From assembly GCF_013031355.1 (NCBI RefSeq), contig NZ_WPZO01000001.1, positions 744,001-808,000 on the forward strand: DNA of 64,000 nt. The letters run 5' to 3'. The notes under the pieces were generated by a model, which did not search any database, was not told where the DNA came from, and saw only the letters and a list, made by a program, of their open reading frames with translations. Source of the DNA: Ruegeria arenilitoris. Lineage in GTDB: Bacteria; Pseudomonadota; Alphaproteobacteria; Rhodobacterales; Rhodobacteraceae. The position numbers and the translations under genes were made by a program. Below are positions 52,757 to 62,328 of this stretch, piece after piece; position 1 is the stretch's first letter; each line of letters starts with the position of its first letter.

Positions 52757-53704
52757 CTACCGTGACGTCACGCCGGGCAGGATGCACAGCATCTCGAACA
52801 GCAGGTTCGCCGCCGTCAGCGCCGTGTTGCCCGTTGGGTCATAGGGCGGAGAGACCTCGACCAGATCGCAGCCCACTACATTCGTCCCGGCCAGCGCGTG
52901 GATCAGTTGCAGCGCCTGCGGTGTCGTCAGGCCTCCGATCTCGGGCGTTCCTGTGCCGGGCGCGAAAGACGGGTCAAGGCTGTCGATGTCATAGGAAATA
53001 TAGGTTGGGTGGTCCCCGACCGTTTTGCGGATTTGTGAACCAATTTCGGTCAGGTTCTGCTGCCACAACTCCCACGCAGGGAACTGGCGGAAGCCCCATC
53101 CCTTGGCCTCGGTAAAATCGCTGGCAGCATAGCCCGAGCCGCGAATGCCGATCTGGAAGGTCTTGTCGGGGACGATCAACCCTTCCTCGTAGGCTCGACG
53201 AAATACTGTGCCGTGGGTTTCCTTTTCGCCGAACATCTCGTCATTCACATCCGCATGGGCGTCCACATGCACCAGAGCCACCGGACCGTGTTTGGCCGCG
53301 ACCGCTCGCAGGATCGGCAGGGTGATCGAGTGGTCCCCTCCCATCGCAACCGGCGTCACGCCCTGCTCCAGAATGGCATCGTAGCTTTCCTTGATGATCT
53401 TGAGGCTATCGGTCAACGAAAACGTATTGATCGCCAGATCGCCGATATCCGCGATTTGCAGGCTGTCGAACGGAGCCGCAGAATTGGCCATGTTATAGGG
53501 CCGGATCATCGCACTTTCACTGCGAATTTGCTTTGGCCCGAACCGCGTGCCCGACCGCCACGAGGTACCGATATCCATCGGAATGCCCAGAACGGCCACA
53601 TCCAGCCCGGCCAACGTATCCGCCTGCGGCAGGCGCATGAACGAATTCGGCCCGGAAAACCGCGCCAGATCATTGCCGCTGATGGGTTGGTTAAACTCTG
53701 TCAT
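52757..53704 (-). CDS. speB: agmatinase/ureohydrolase family enzyme 1
   Basis: A 315-residue binuclear-manganese ureohydrolase of the arginase/agmatinase family, releasing urea from a guanidino compound. Metal-ligand motifs: GGDHSITLPILRA near residue 120, VHVDAHADVNDE near 145, and SYDIDSLDPSFAPGTGTPEIGGL near 228. The start at 53704 (MTEFNQPISGND) or 53710 is supported by GGGAGA. A close neighbour encodes a second family member. Possible substrates are agmatine, 4-guanidinobutyrate or 3-guanidinopropionate; the sequence alone does not decide. Confidence 0.88.
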   Translation of the reverse strand: MTEFNQPISGNDLARFSGPNSFMRLPQADTLAGLDVAVLGIPMDIGTSWRSGTRFGPKQIRSESAMIRPYNMANSAAPFDSLQIADIGDLAINTFSLTDSLKIIKESYDAILEQGVTPVAMGGDHSITLPILRAVAAKHGPVALVHVDAHADVNDEMFGEKETHGTVFRRAYEEGLIVPDKTFQIGIRGSGYAASDFTEAKGWGFRQFPAWELWQQNLTEIGSQIRKTVGDHPTYISYDIDSLDPSFAPGTGTPEIGGLTTPQALQLIHALAGTNVVGCDLVEVSPPYDPTGNTALTAANLLFEMLCILPGVTSR

Positions 53705-53767
53705 GCCCATATGTCTCCCGTACGGCCTTTTGGTTAACCTGATAGCGGAAAGATGGCTAACCAATGG

Positions 53768-54733
53768 TTAAGGCACCAGCTTGTTCCACCCCAAAAGGCA
53801 AATGATCTGCGTCGCCACATGGGCCCCGGCAATCGCCGTCGCGCCGGATGTGTCGTAGGGCGGAGAGACCTCGACCACATCGCCACCCTTGATATTAATC
53901 CCGGCAATGTCGCGCAGGATGATCTGCGCCTGGATCGAGCTCAGCCCGCCCCAGACCGGTGTGCCGGTGCCGGGGGCAAAGGCAGGGTCCAGACCGTCAA
54001 TGTCAAAGCTCAGATAGACCGGACTGTCGCCCAGAATGCCCTTGATCTTCTGTGCCACGGCGGCGGGGCCGGATTCGTAGACCTCGCGTGCGTCGATGAT
54101 GTTGACACCCAGAGTGTCCTCATTTGTGGTGCGGATACCGACCTGAACCGAGCGTTTCGGGTCCACGATCCCCGACTTTACTGCCTTGTAGAACATGGTT
54201 CCGTGATCCACGCGGGTCATGTCGTCATCGGCCCAGGTATCCGTATGCGCATCGAACTGCAGCAAGGACATGGGGCCATATTTCTCGGCATAGGCTTTCA
54301 GGATCGGGAAGCTGATATAGTGATCCCCACCCAGTGAAACCGAGGCCACATCGGCCGCCAGAATGGTGCGGATATGATCGGTCAATGTGTCGGGAAAGGC
54401 CGGAATATTGGCATAATCATAGGCTACGTCGCCATAATCCACGATCGCCATCTCGCTAAGCGCATCAAACGGCCAGCCATAGGGCGCGTCCGGCGATTGC
54501 AACGCGCTCGCCTCTCGGATCGCGCGGGGGCCAAGCCGGGTGCCGGGGCGGTTGGTCACGGCCTGATCGAAAGGCACGCCGGTTACGGCAATATCCACGC
54601 CCTTCAGGTCCTTGGTATAAAGCCGCCGCAGAAACGAAGTGGCGCCGCCGAAGGTATTCTCGAACGACAGCCCTTTGAGGTCCGGATTGGTGAACGCCTC
54701 ATCCACCTGGTTTTTTGCGTCTTCCAGTGCCAT
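53768..54733 (-). CDS. agmatinase/ureohydrolase family enzyme 2
   Basis: A 321-residue paralogue of the preceding enzyme. Motifs: GGDHYISFPILKAYAEKYG, QFDAHTDTWADDD, and SFDIDGLDPAFAPGTGTPVWGGLS. The second metal motif has DAHTDT where enzyme 1 has DAHADV, and the substrate loops differ, so the two likely handle different guanidino compounds. The start at 54733 (MALEDAKNQVDEAF) has GGGGAGAA upstream; the longer frame enters the M20 gene. The M20 hydrolase upstream is 13 bases away. Confidence 0.87.
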   Translation of the reverse strand: MALEDAKNQVDEAFTNPDLKGLSFENTFGGATSFLRRLYTKDLKGVDIAVTGVPFDQAVTNRPGTRLGPRAIREASALQSPDAPYGWPFDALSEMAIVDYGDVAYDYANIPAFPDTLTDHIRTILAADVASVSLGGDHYISFPILKAYAEKYGPMSLLQFDAHTDTWADDDMTRVDHGTMFYKAVKSGIVDPKRSVQVGIRTTNEDTLGVNIIDAREVYESGPAAVAQKIKGILGDSPVYLSFDIDGLDPAFAPGTGTPVWGGLSSIQAQIILRDIAGINIKGGDVVEVSPPYDTSGATAIAGAHVATQIICLLGWNKLVP

Positions 54734-54746
54734 GTTATTCTCCCCA

Positions 54747-55910
54747 TCAGCCCAGCGGTTGCGCCTTTTCCACGATCCGAGCAAAGAACGAAGCGCCCAC
54801 CGGCGCAATCTCGTCGTTGAAGTTGTATTTCGGATGGTGCCACCCGGCCCCTTCGCCCTGCCCCAGGAACAGGTAAGCTCCCGGGCGGGCATTCAACATA
54901 TAGGCAAAGTCCTCAGCCCCCATATTGCGGGGAACGTCATCGACGACCTGATCGGACCCCGAGATTTCCCGCGCCACGTCTGCCGCGAAATTCGTGCTTT
55001 CGGGGCTGTTGATCGTGGCGGGATAGTGCACTTCGTAGTCCAACCGCGCCTCAACCCCGTATGAGGCCGCCTGCCCCTGTACGATCTGCTCCATCCGCTC
55101 CATCACCATCTTTTGCACGGCTGGATCAAAAGTGCGTACCGTGCCGTTGATATAGGCGGTATCCGGGATCACGTTGTCCACCGTGCCGGTGTGGATTTGC
55201 GTAACCGAGACCACCAGATCGTCCAGCGCATGGTGATTGCGGCTGACAATGGTCTGCAGCGCTTGTGCAATCCCGCAGGCCGCCATCACCGGATCGCGGG
55301 CTTCATGCGGCATGGCACCATGGCCGCCAACGCCCTGAATATAAACATGGAACGTGTCCACAGCTGCCATGATCGCCCCGGGTGTTGTGTGAAAAGCTCC
55401 CATCGGGACGTTTGGCGCGTTGTGCAGCGCATAGACCTGAGAGATGTCGAACCGGTCCATGATACCTTCTTCGACCATCACACCGGCCCCACCACCAGAT
55501 TCCTCTGCCGGTTGAAAGATCAGCGCCACGCGACCCGCAAAATTCCGCGTTTCCGCCAGATAGCGCGCAGCCCCCAGCAGCATTGAGGTGTGTCCGTCAT
55601 GGCCGCAGGCGTGCATCTTGCCCGGGTTGGTCGAGGCATACTCAACCCCCGTCTCCTCGGGGATCGGCAGAGCATCCATATCGGCGCGCAGACCAATCGT
55701 AGGCCCTTGGCCCCGCCCGTTGATGATCGCAACGACCCCGGTCTTGGCAATACCCTCGTGCACCTCATCCACGCCAAATTCACGCAGGCGATCCGCGACA
55801 AAGGCCGCCGTTTCATGACATTCGAACTCCAGTTCGGGGATCGAATGGAGATGTTGGCGCCACGCGGCCATATCGGCGGCGAAGTCAGCAATTCGGTTGA
55901 CGACGGGCAT
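54747..55910 (-). CDS. M20-family amidohydrolase (hippurate hydrolase-like)
   Basis: A 387-residue M20D metallopeptidase/amidohydrolase. Zinc-ligand blocks: HSIPELEFECHETAAFVADRL near residue 25, MHACGHDGHTSMLLGAARYLA near 100, FQPAEESGGGAGVMVEEGIMD near 133, and MGAEDFAYMLNARPGAYLFLG near the C terminus. It probably cleaves an N-acyl amino acid or amide. It is first in a unit with the two ureohydrolases, suggesting stepwise breakdown of N-acylated or guanidino compounds. The start at 55910 (MPVVNRIADFA) is chosen over a longer frame. Confidence 0.88.
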   Translation of the reverse strand: MPVVNRIADFAADMAAWRQHLHSIPELEFECHETAAFVADRLREFGVDEVHEGIAKTGVVAIINGRGQGPTIGLRADMDALPIPEETGVEYASTNPGKMHACGHDGHTSMLLGAARYLAETRNFAGRVALIFQPAEESGGGAGVMVEEGIMDRFDISQVYALHNAPNVPMGAFHTTPGAIMAAVDTFHVYIQGVGGHGAMPHEARDPVMAACGIAQALQTIVSRNHHALDDLVVSVTQIHTGTVDNVIPDTAYINGTVRTFDPAVQKMVMERMEQIVQGQAASYGVEARLDYEVHYPATINSPESTNFAADVAREISGSDQVVDDVPRNMGAEDFAYMLNARPGAYLFLGQGEGAGWHHPKYNFNDEIAPVGASFFARIVEKAQPLG

Positions 55911-55976
55911 AGGGGGTGGACTCCTGAACGTGGCTGCGGAATGGATGCATCTGACACCGGAACGAAAGGGTTCGCA

Positions 55977-56834
55977 ATGGCCGAAAATCCTCTGATCCAT
56001 GACAGCGACGCGGGTATCGAACGTTTGCTGGAAATCATGCGCCGCCTGCGCGACCCGGAAACCGGCTGTCCGTGGGATATCGAACAGGATTTCGCCACCA
56101 TCGCCCCCTACACCATCGAAGAGGCCTATGAGGTCGCCGACGCCATCGAACGCGAGGCCTATGATGAGTTAAAGGGAGAGTTGGGCGACCTGCTGTTCCA
56201 GTCCGTTTTCCATGCACAGATGGCCGAAGAGGCCGGACATTTCAGCTTTCAGGACGTAGTGCGCACCATGTCGGACAAGATGGTCGACCGTCACCCGCAT
56301 GTATTTGGCGACGAATCCCGCGACAAGTCGGCCGAACAGCAGACAGTGGATTGGGAAACCATCAAGGCCGCCGAACGTGCGGGCAAGAAACAGAAAGGCG
56401 CGCTGGACGGGGTCGCAGCGAACCTGCCTGCTCTGCTGCGCGCCCACAAGCTGCAGAAACGCGCCGCCCGTGTGGGTTTCGACTGGCCCGACGCCAGCCA
56501 TGTGCTTGCCAAGATCACCGAAGAAGCCGCCGAGTTGGAAGAGGCGCGCAACAGCATGGACGCCGACGCGCTGGAGGACGAATTCGGCGATCTGCTGTTC
56601 GTGATCGTCAATCTGGGCCGCCATCTGGGGATCGAGCCCGAGGCCGCCCTGCGCCGCACCAATGCCAAATTTACCCGCCGGTTTGAACAGGTTGAAGCAC
56701 GGCTCGCTGCGCGCGGAAAAACCCCATCGCAGAGCGACTTGGCCGAGATGGACGCGCTTTGGGACGAGGTAAAAACCGAAGAACATCGCGCCAACGGCAA
56801 ACTCCCGCCTGTGGATGCCGCAACCGGGGCCTGA
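55977..56834 (+). CDS. mazG: nucleoside triphosphate pyrophosphohydrolase
   Basis: A 285-residue all-alpha NTP pyrophosphatase with two MazG domains. Domain 1: LRDPETGCPWDIEQDFATIAPYTIEEAYEVADAIE with the EExYE metal motif and ELGDLLFQSVFHA. Domain 2: ITEEAAELEEA and DEFGDLLFVIVNLGRHL. MazG hydrolyses NTPs and helps clear non-canonical nucleotides. The start at 55977 (MAENPLIHD) has AAAGGG upstream; an ATG at 55941 is also in frame. It is divergent from the M20 gene by 66 bases. Confidence 0.93.
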   Translation: MAENPLIHDSDAGIERLLEIMRRLRDPETGCPWDIEQDFATIAPYTIEEAYEVADAIEREAYDELKGELGDLLFQSVFHAQMAEEAGHFSFQDVVRTMSDKMVDRHPHVFGDESRDKSAEQQTVDWETIKAAERAGKKQKGALDGVAANLPALLRAHKLQKRAARVGFDWPDASHVLAKITEEAAELEEARNSMDADALEDEFGDLLFVIVNLGRHLGIEPEAALRRTNAKFTRRFEQVEARLAARGKTPSQSDLAEMDALWDEVKTEEHRANGKLPPVDAATGA

Positions 56835-56897
56835 AACCGCTGGACAAGAACGGTGACACTTGCGAGTGTCCGCGCTTCAAGACCCCGGAGGAAGAGC

Positions 56898-57839
56898 ATG
56901 GCACCCCGCAAAATCATCATCGACACCGACCCCGGACAGGACGACGCCGTTGCTATTCTGCTGGCGCTAGCCAGCCCCGAAGAGATCGATGTACTGGGGA
57001 TCACCGCCGTTGCCGGCAACGTGCCGCTGGAGCTGACCGCCAAGAATGCCCGTATCGTCTGTGAACTGGCCGGGCGCACGGATGTTCCGGTCTATGCCGG
57101 TTGTGATCGTCCGCTGAACCGCCCTCTGGTCACGGCGGAACATGTGCACGGCAAGACCGGGCTGGACGGCCCTGTCCTGCCCGACCCGCAGATGCCTTTG
57201 GCCGAGGGCCACGCGGTTGATTTCATCATCGACACCCTGCGCGCGCATGAGCCGGGGACGGTGACGCTCTGCCCGCTGGGACCGCTGACCAATATCGCCA
57301 CCGCCTTTCAAAAAGCGCCCGACATCATCGACCGGGTTCAGGAAATCGTGCTGATGGGTGGGGCGTATTTCGAGGTTGGAAACATCACTCCGGCAGCTGA
57401 ATTCAACATTTACGTTGACCCCGAAGCCGCTGAAATCGTGTTTAAATCCGGCATTCATATCGTGGTGATGCCGCTGGATGTAACCCATGATGCGCTGGTC
57501 ACCAAACACCGTAACGAGGCCTTCCGCGCGCTGGATTCCAATGTCGGCCATGCGGTTGCCGAGATGACGGATTTCTTCGAACGGTTCGACATAGAGAAAT
57601 ACGGCTCTGAGGGCGCGCCGCTGCACGATCCTTGCGTCACTGCTTATCTGATCCGGCCCGAGCTGTTCTCGGGCCGTCACATCAACGTCCAGATCGAAAC
57701 GCAGTCGGAGCTGACCATGGGCATGACCGTCGCCGACTGGTGGCGCGTCACGGATCACGAGCCCAACGCCATGTTCATGGGTGAAGTTGACGCCGATGGA
57801 TTCTTTGACCTGCTAACAGAAAGGCTGGCCCGCCTATGA
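56898..57839 (+). CDS. nucleoside hydrolase
   Basis: A 313-residue inosine/uridine-preferring nucleoside hydrolase family enzyme, splitting ribonucleosides into base and ribose. The Ca-binding signature IIIDTDPGQDDAVAILLAL opens the protein. EFNIYVDPEAAEIVF and the late HDPCVTAYLI complete the active-site blocks. The start at 56898 has GGAGGAAGA upstream. It is 63 bases after mazG and overlaps the downstream GNAT gene by four bases. The ribose-base specificity is not clear. Confidence 0.92.
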   Translation: MAPRKIIIDTDPGQDDAVAILLALASPEEIDVLGITAVAGNVPLELTAKNARIVCELAGRTDVPVYAGCDRPLNRPLVTAEHVHGKTGLDGPVLPDPQMPLAEGHAVDFIIDTLRAHEPGTVTLCPLGPLTNIATAFQKAPDIIDRVQEIVLMGGAYFEVGNITPAAEFNIYVDPEAAEIVFKSGIHIVVMPLDVTHDALVTKHRNEAFRALDSNVGHAVAEMTDFFERFDIEKYGSEGAPLHDPCVTAYLIRPELFSGRHINVQIETQSELTMGMTVADWWRVTDHEPNAMFMGEVDADGFFDLLTERLARL

Positions 57840-58285
57840 GCGCCGCACTAAAACTCGCCCGCCCCGAAGACCTGGACCGTCTGATGGGGCTGGTAACCGC
57901 CTTTCACACCGAGGCAGGTATCGAGCAGGATATCGATCAGACCCGCAACGCACTGGCCCCATTGCTTGAAGGCATCCCCCACGGATGCATCTACCTGATC
58001 GGACCAGGCCGCGCGCCGTTGGGTTACATCGTTCTAACCTTCGGCTGGTCGGTCGAATTTGGAGGTATGGACGGTTTCGTAGACGAGATTTACATCCGCC
58101 CCGCCGTCCGGGGCCGAGGCATCGCGACCGAAGTGCTTTTAGACCTGCCGAAAGCTCTTGCCGGTGCTGGTCTGACCGCTCTGCATCTCGAGGTCGATCG
58201 TACCAACGAGGCCACGCAGAAACTGTATCTGCGCACCGGCTTCAGACCGCGTGAGCGTTACATGTTGATGAGCCGAAAGCTCTGA
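57836..58285 (+). CDS. GNAT-family N-acetyltransferase
   Basis: A 149-residue acetyltransferase. The acetyl-CoA motif is IYIRPAVRGRGIATEVLLDLPKAL near residue 82, followed by LHLEVDRTNEATQKLYLRTGFRPRERYMLMSRKL, the standard C-terminal half with the conserved N and Y. It overlaps the nucleoside hydrolase gene (ATGA at 57836). The substrate is unknown. It converges on the small lipoprotein gene. Confidence 0.88.
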   Translation: MSAALKLARPEDLDRLMGLVTAFHTEAGIEQDIDQTRNALAPLLEGIPHGCIYLIGPGRAPLGYIVLTFGWSVEFGGMDGFVDEIYIRPAVRGRGIATEVLLDLPKALAGAGLTALHLEVDRTNEATQKLYLRTGFRPRERYMLMSRKL

Positions 58286-58334
58286 TACACGTCCCCATCA
58301 CAATCGCATTGATCCATGATCGGCTAAATTACTT

Positions 58335-58502
58335 CTACCGGGATTCACCGCGGAAGACGTACGTGGGCATTCCCATATCGTGAACCGGATCATTCGCAGA
58401 CACCGGATCGCCGGTGATCGGGTAAGTGCCCGGCCCTGAACAGGCCGCCAAGAAAACAGTGCTGATCACTGAGGCTACGAGAAGGAATTTCGAACCAGTC
58501 AT
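58335..58502 (-). CDS. 55-residue lipoprotein
   Basis: A short ORF with a ribosome site AAAGGAG seven bases before its ATG at 58502. The N terminus MTGSKFLLVASVISTVFLAAC is a lipoprotein signal with lipobox LAAC (lipidated Cys at residue 21). A 34-residue mature part follows: SGPGTYPITGDPVSANDPV then about 15 residues ending GESR. The Asp at neither +2 nor +3 suggests outer-membrane sorting. It has no known homologue I can name. It is alone, with an AT-rich 178-base promoter region before it. Confidence 0.7.
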   Translation of the reverse strand: MTGSKFLLVASVISTVFLAACSGPGTYPITGDPVSANDPVHDMGMPTYVFRGESR

Positions 58503-58680
58503 GGTGTGCTCCTTTCTGTAATGCAGCCAGAATACGTCAGCTCAATTTGATACAAATAGGAAAAAGTTCACACATAACTTGATTTATGTCGGCCCAAAGC
58601 CCCCTTACCGAAAAAGTGACTACCTTTTTAGGACGTTACACAATCAAAATTTTCTATGTTTTTTTCGGTCTCGGCCCGCT

Positions 58681-59358
58681 TTAGCCAAGCTTGTCGGCCA
58701 GATTCGCGAAATCTTTGGCGACAATGTCCCAGTTCCCTTCGGCGCGCAGATCATGGGATTGGAACGGCCCGTGCTCGGTCGGGCGGGCCACAAAAGCGGA
58801 TTTCAAACCAGCCTGCCGGGCCGCGTACAGGTCATCATTATGCGCGGCGACCATCATGACCTGATCGGGGCTCAGACGCAGCGCGGCACAACTGGCCAGA
58901 TAGACTTCTGGCTTTGGTTTGTAGTCGCGGGCAATCTCGGCCCCGAGAATGCAGTCCCAAGGAAGGCCGCCATACTTCGCAAGCCGGGTCATCAACGCGA
59001 TTGAACCGTTGGAGCACGGCGCGATGATCCTATTGTGCTTTAACGCCTGCAATCCCGGGACCACGTCGGGCCACGGGTCCAGCCTTTCCCATGCAGCCGT
59101 CAGATCCGCGGGATTTGGAACGGTAACGCCAAACCGGGTGGCGACAACTTCAAGGTTCTCGCGGTGCAGATCGTCCAACGACACATAGCCCCTGCCCCCT
59201 TCCCGGATGGCCGCCATCGAGGGTTCGTACTCGGCCCGCCACGCATCGGCGAAGTCAAAGGCGTCCAAATCTGGCAGAACCGCAGCCACTTCGCGCGCGA
59301 TGGAACTGCGCCAGTCAACGCAGGTACCGAACACGTCAAAGATCAGCGCTTCTACCAT
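58681..59358 (-). CDS. haloacid dehalogenase type II family hydrolase
   Basis: A 225-residue HAD-superfamily enzyme of the L-2-haloacid dehalogenase type. Motif I is IFDVFGTCVDW with the nucleophilic Asp, motif II PCSNGS, motif III Lys in DYKPKPEVY, motif IV VAAHNDDLYAARQAGL. These match (S)-2-haloacid dehalogenases, which replace halogen with hydroxyl. Natural substrates may be haloacetate or haloalkanoates, but phosphatase relatives exist. It starts 59 bases after the eno stop on the same strand. Confidence 0.86.
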   Translation of the reverse strand: MVEALIFDVFGTCVDWRSSIAREVAAVLPDLDAFDFADAWRAEYEPSMAAIREGGRGYVSLDDLHRENLEVVATRFGVTVPNPADLTAAWERLDPWPDVVPGLQALKHNRIIAPCSNGSIALMTRLAKYGGLPWDCILGAEIARDYKPKPEVYLASCAALRLSPDQVMMVAAHNDDLYAARQAGLKSAFVARPTEHGPFQSHDLRAEGNWDIVAKDFANLADKLG

Positions 59359-59380
59359 GGCTTGGCCCTCATCCTGACAT

Positions 59381-59404
59381 GCCCTGCCCGGTGTCAGGCA
59401 GGGC
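59381..59404 (-). terminator. hairpin between eno and the HAD gene
   Basis: GCCCTGCC and GGCAGGGC form a perfect eight-base-pair stem with an eight-base loop, 13 bases past the eno stop. No T-run follows on the minus strand, so it may be a processing or attenuation site rather than a strong intrinsic terminator. Confidence 0.35.
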
Positions 59405-59417
59405 TGTTCTTACCGGA

Positions 59418-60731
<1,314 letters not shown>

Positions 60732-60765
60732 TCATAGCATCACCGGGTAAAAAGTAAACCGGCCA

Positions 60766-60779
60766 TGTTATCGCTAACA
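60766..60779. promoter_or_regulatory. LacI-type operator upstream of eno
   Basis: TGTTATCGCTAACA is a 14-base near-palindrome with the central CG and TGTTA/TAACA arms typical of LacI-family operators. It differs from a perfect dyad at one pair. It lies 71 bases before the eno start. LacI-family regulators of central carbon metabolism (CceR/PckR type) in alphaproteobacteria use sites of this general form; the assignment is from memory and needs a motif search. Confidence 0.55.
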
Positions 60780-60794
60780 GGTATATAATCGAAG

Positions 60795-60818
60795 CTTTAG
60801 GGCTAACAGGTTCCTGTT
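60795..60818. promoter_or_regulatory. second operator-like element upstream of eno
   Basis: CTTTAGGGCTAACA (60795-60808) repeats one arm of the first operator. It overlaps AACAGG-TT-CCTGTT (60805-60818), an inverted repeat of six plus two central bases. A TATATA-like minus-10 lies between the two elements at about 60781-60788 on the minus strand. Two spaced sites flanking a promoter would fit looping or cooperative repression. Confidence 0.4.
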
Positions 60819-60840
60819 TGCGCCAACGTGCGACGATCCG

Positions 60841-61728
60841 TCAGGCCGCGACAGCCAGTTCACGGGCCAGCTTGCGCTCTCGGATAAAGGTGTACATGCC
60901 CGACCCCATGATCAACGTCGCCCCGGCGAAGGTCAGGAAATCAGGACGCTCCCCGAACATCAGCATCCCCGCCATAATCGAAAAGATCAGCCGCGTGTAG
61001 CGGAATGGCATCAGCGCCGAAGCCTCGCCGATCCGCATGGCGGTAACGATGCCGTAATAGCCCAGAACACCAAATCCGACGGCGCCCAGGTACGGGCCGA
61101 TCTGCGCCGATTGCAGCGGGGTAACGGGTTGCGCCGAAAACACCATCAGCGCCAAACCCGACACGGCCACCGCAAAATAAGCCTGCAAAGCCACCACCGA
61201 AGACGCGACCCGCGGATCGAGCTTGCGGGTGATCAGGTCCCGCGCGGCGATGGCGATCACGGTTGCCACAACGAACAGAGAGTCGGGCTGGAACCCTTCG
61301 AAACCCGGCCGAATGATCATCAAAACACCGATGAAGCCCAGCCCGACGGCGCTCCAACGCCGCCAGCCGACCTTTTCACCCAGAAACAGCGCCGCGCCCA
61401 TGGTAACGGCCAGCGGCATCGCCTGAAACACGGCAGCCACGGTGGACAGGTCCACCAGCGACAGAGCGGTCACGAAAGTCAGCGCCCCGACCATCTCGGT
61501 CGCGGCACGGGCCAGCGGCAAAGGCTGCCACGCCACGGGGTCAAAGATACGTTTACGGGTGGCCACAGCCAAAATCGCAAACAGAAAACCACAGACCACA
61601 CCCAGAACAACCATGATCTGGCCCGTAGGCACCGTGACCGACAGCAGCTTGATGAACATATCCTCAAGCGCAAAAGCAGCCATCGCGCCGACGACCAGCA
61701 AAATGCCGTTTACGTTATTCATGGTCAT
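60841..61728 (-). CDS. EamA/DMT-superfamily transporter
   Basis: A 295-residue membrane protein with about ten helices in two EamA repeats. The first half includes GAMAAFALEDMFIKLLSVTVPTGQIMVVLGVVCGFLF and VAAVFQAMPLAVTMGAALFLGEKVGWRRW. The second half includes PFRYTRLIFSIMAGMLMFGERPDFLTFAGATLIMGSGM. The P-F-R-Y-T-x-x-x-F-x-x-x-x-G pattern is typical of S-adenosylmethionine or small-metabolite exporters in alphaproteobacteria, but the substrate is not proven. An ATG at 61722 is an alternative start. Confidence 0.85.
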   Translation of the reverse strand: MTMNNVNGILLVVGAMAAFALEDMFIKLLSVTVPTGQIMVVLGVVCGFLFAILAVATRKRIFDPVAWQPLPLARAATEMVGALTFVTALSLVDLSTVAAVFQAMPLAVTMGAALFLGEKVGWRRWSAVGLGFIGVLMIIRPGFEGFQPDSLFVVATVIAIAARDLITRKLDPRVASSVVALQAYFAVAVSGLALMVFSAQPVTPLQSAQIGPYLGAVGFGVLGYYGIVTAMRIGEASALMPFRYTRLIFSIMAGMLMFGERPDFLTFAGATLIMGSGMYTFIRERKLARELAVAA

Positions 61729-61859
61729 TTCCGTAAATTCCAGCGGCCCAAATCGCCGCCCCTTACGTCACCCAATACGCAAGACACCCGCTCTGGCAAG
61801 TATTATCAGGCCAGAATACATGATTTCCCGTGGGCCTGACGTTCGCGTTTTGTGATGGA

Positions 61860-62273
61860 TCAGTCCTGATCCAGCGGCACGCCGTACAGTTCCAGCCGGT
61901 GGCCTTTCAGCTTATAACCCAGCTTGGCCGCGATTTTTTCCTGCAGCGCCTCGATCTCGGGATCGACGAATTCGATCACTTCACCCGATTGCATGTCGAT
62001 CAGGTGATCGTGGTGGTCACGCTCGGCATCTTCATAGCGTGCGCGACCGTCCCCGAATTCCAGGCGTTCCAGAATCCCGGCCTCTTCGAACAGTTTCACG
62101 GTGCGGTAGACGGTGGCGATGGAAATCCCCGAATCTACTTCAGACGCGCGGGAATACAGCTCCTCGACATCCGGATGATCTTCGCTTTGTTGCAAAACCT
62201 GCGCGATCGTGCGGCGCTGGCCGGTCATGCGCAGGCCTTTAGCTTCGCAACGGGCGATGATCGTGTCGGACAT
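61860..62273 (-). CDS. Fur-family metalloregulator (Fur/Mur)
   Basis: A 137-residue Fur-type regulator. The winged helix covers about 10-85: RMTGQRRTIAQVLQQSEDHPDVEELYSRASEVDSGISIATVYRTVKLFEEAGILE. The metal site is DAERDHHDHLIDMQSGEVIEFVDPEIEALQEKIA. The CxxC zinc pairs of classical Fur are missing, as in the alphaproteobacterial Mur/Fur group, in which several members respond to manganese. The start at 62273 (MSDTIIARCEAKG) is chosen over a much longer frame overlapping the next gene. Confidence 0.9.
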   Translation of the reverse strand: MSDTIIARCEAKGLRMTGQRRTIAQVLQQSEDHPDVEELYSRASEVDSGISIATVYRTVKLFEEAGILERLEFGDGRARYEDAERDHHDHLIDMQSGEVIEFVDPEIEALQEKIAAKLGYKLKGHRLELYGVPLDQD

Positions 62274-62328
62274 ATGTGATCCCCAGAGTAGTTCGGGTTT
62301 CTGTCTTAATACGTCTGGAGGGCTGGCG

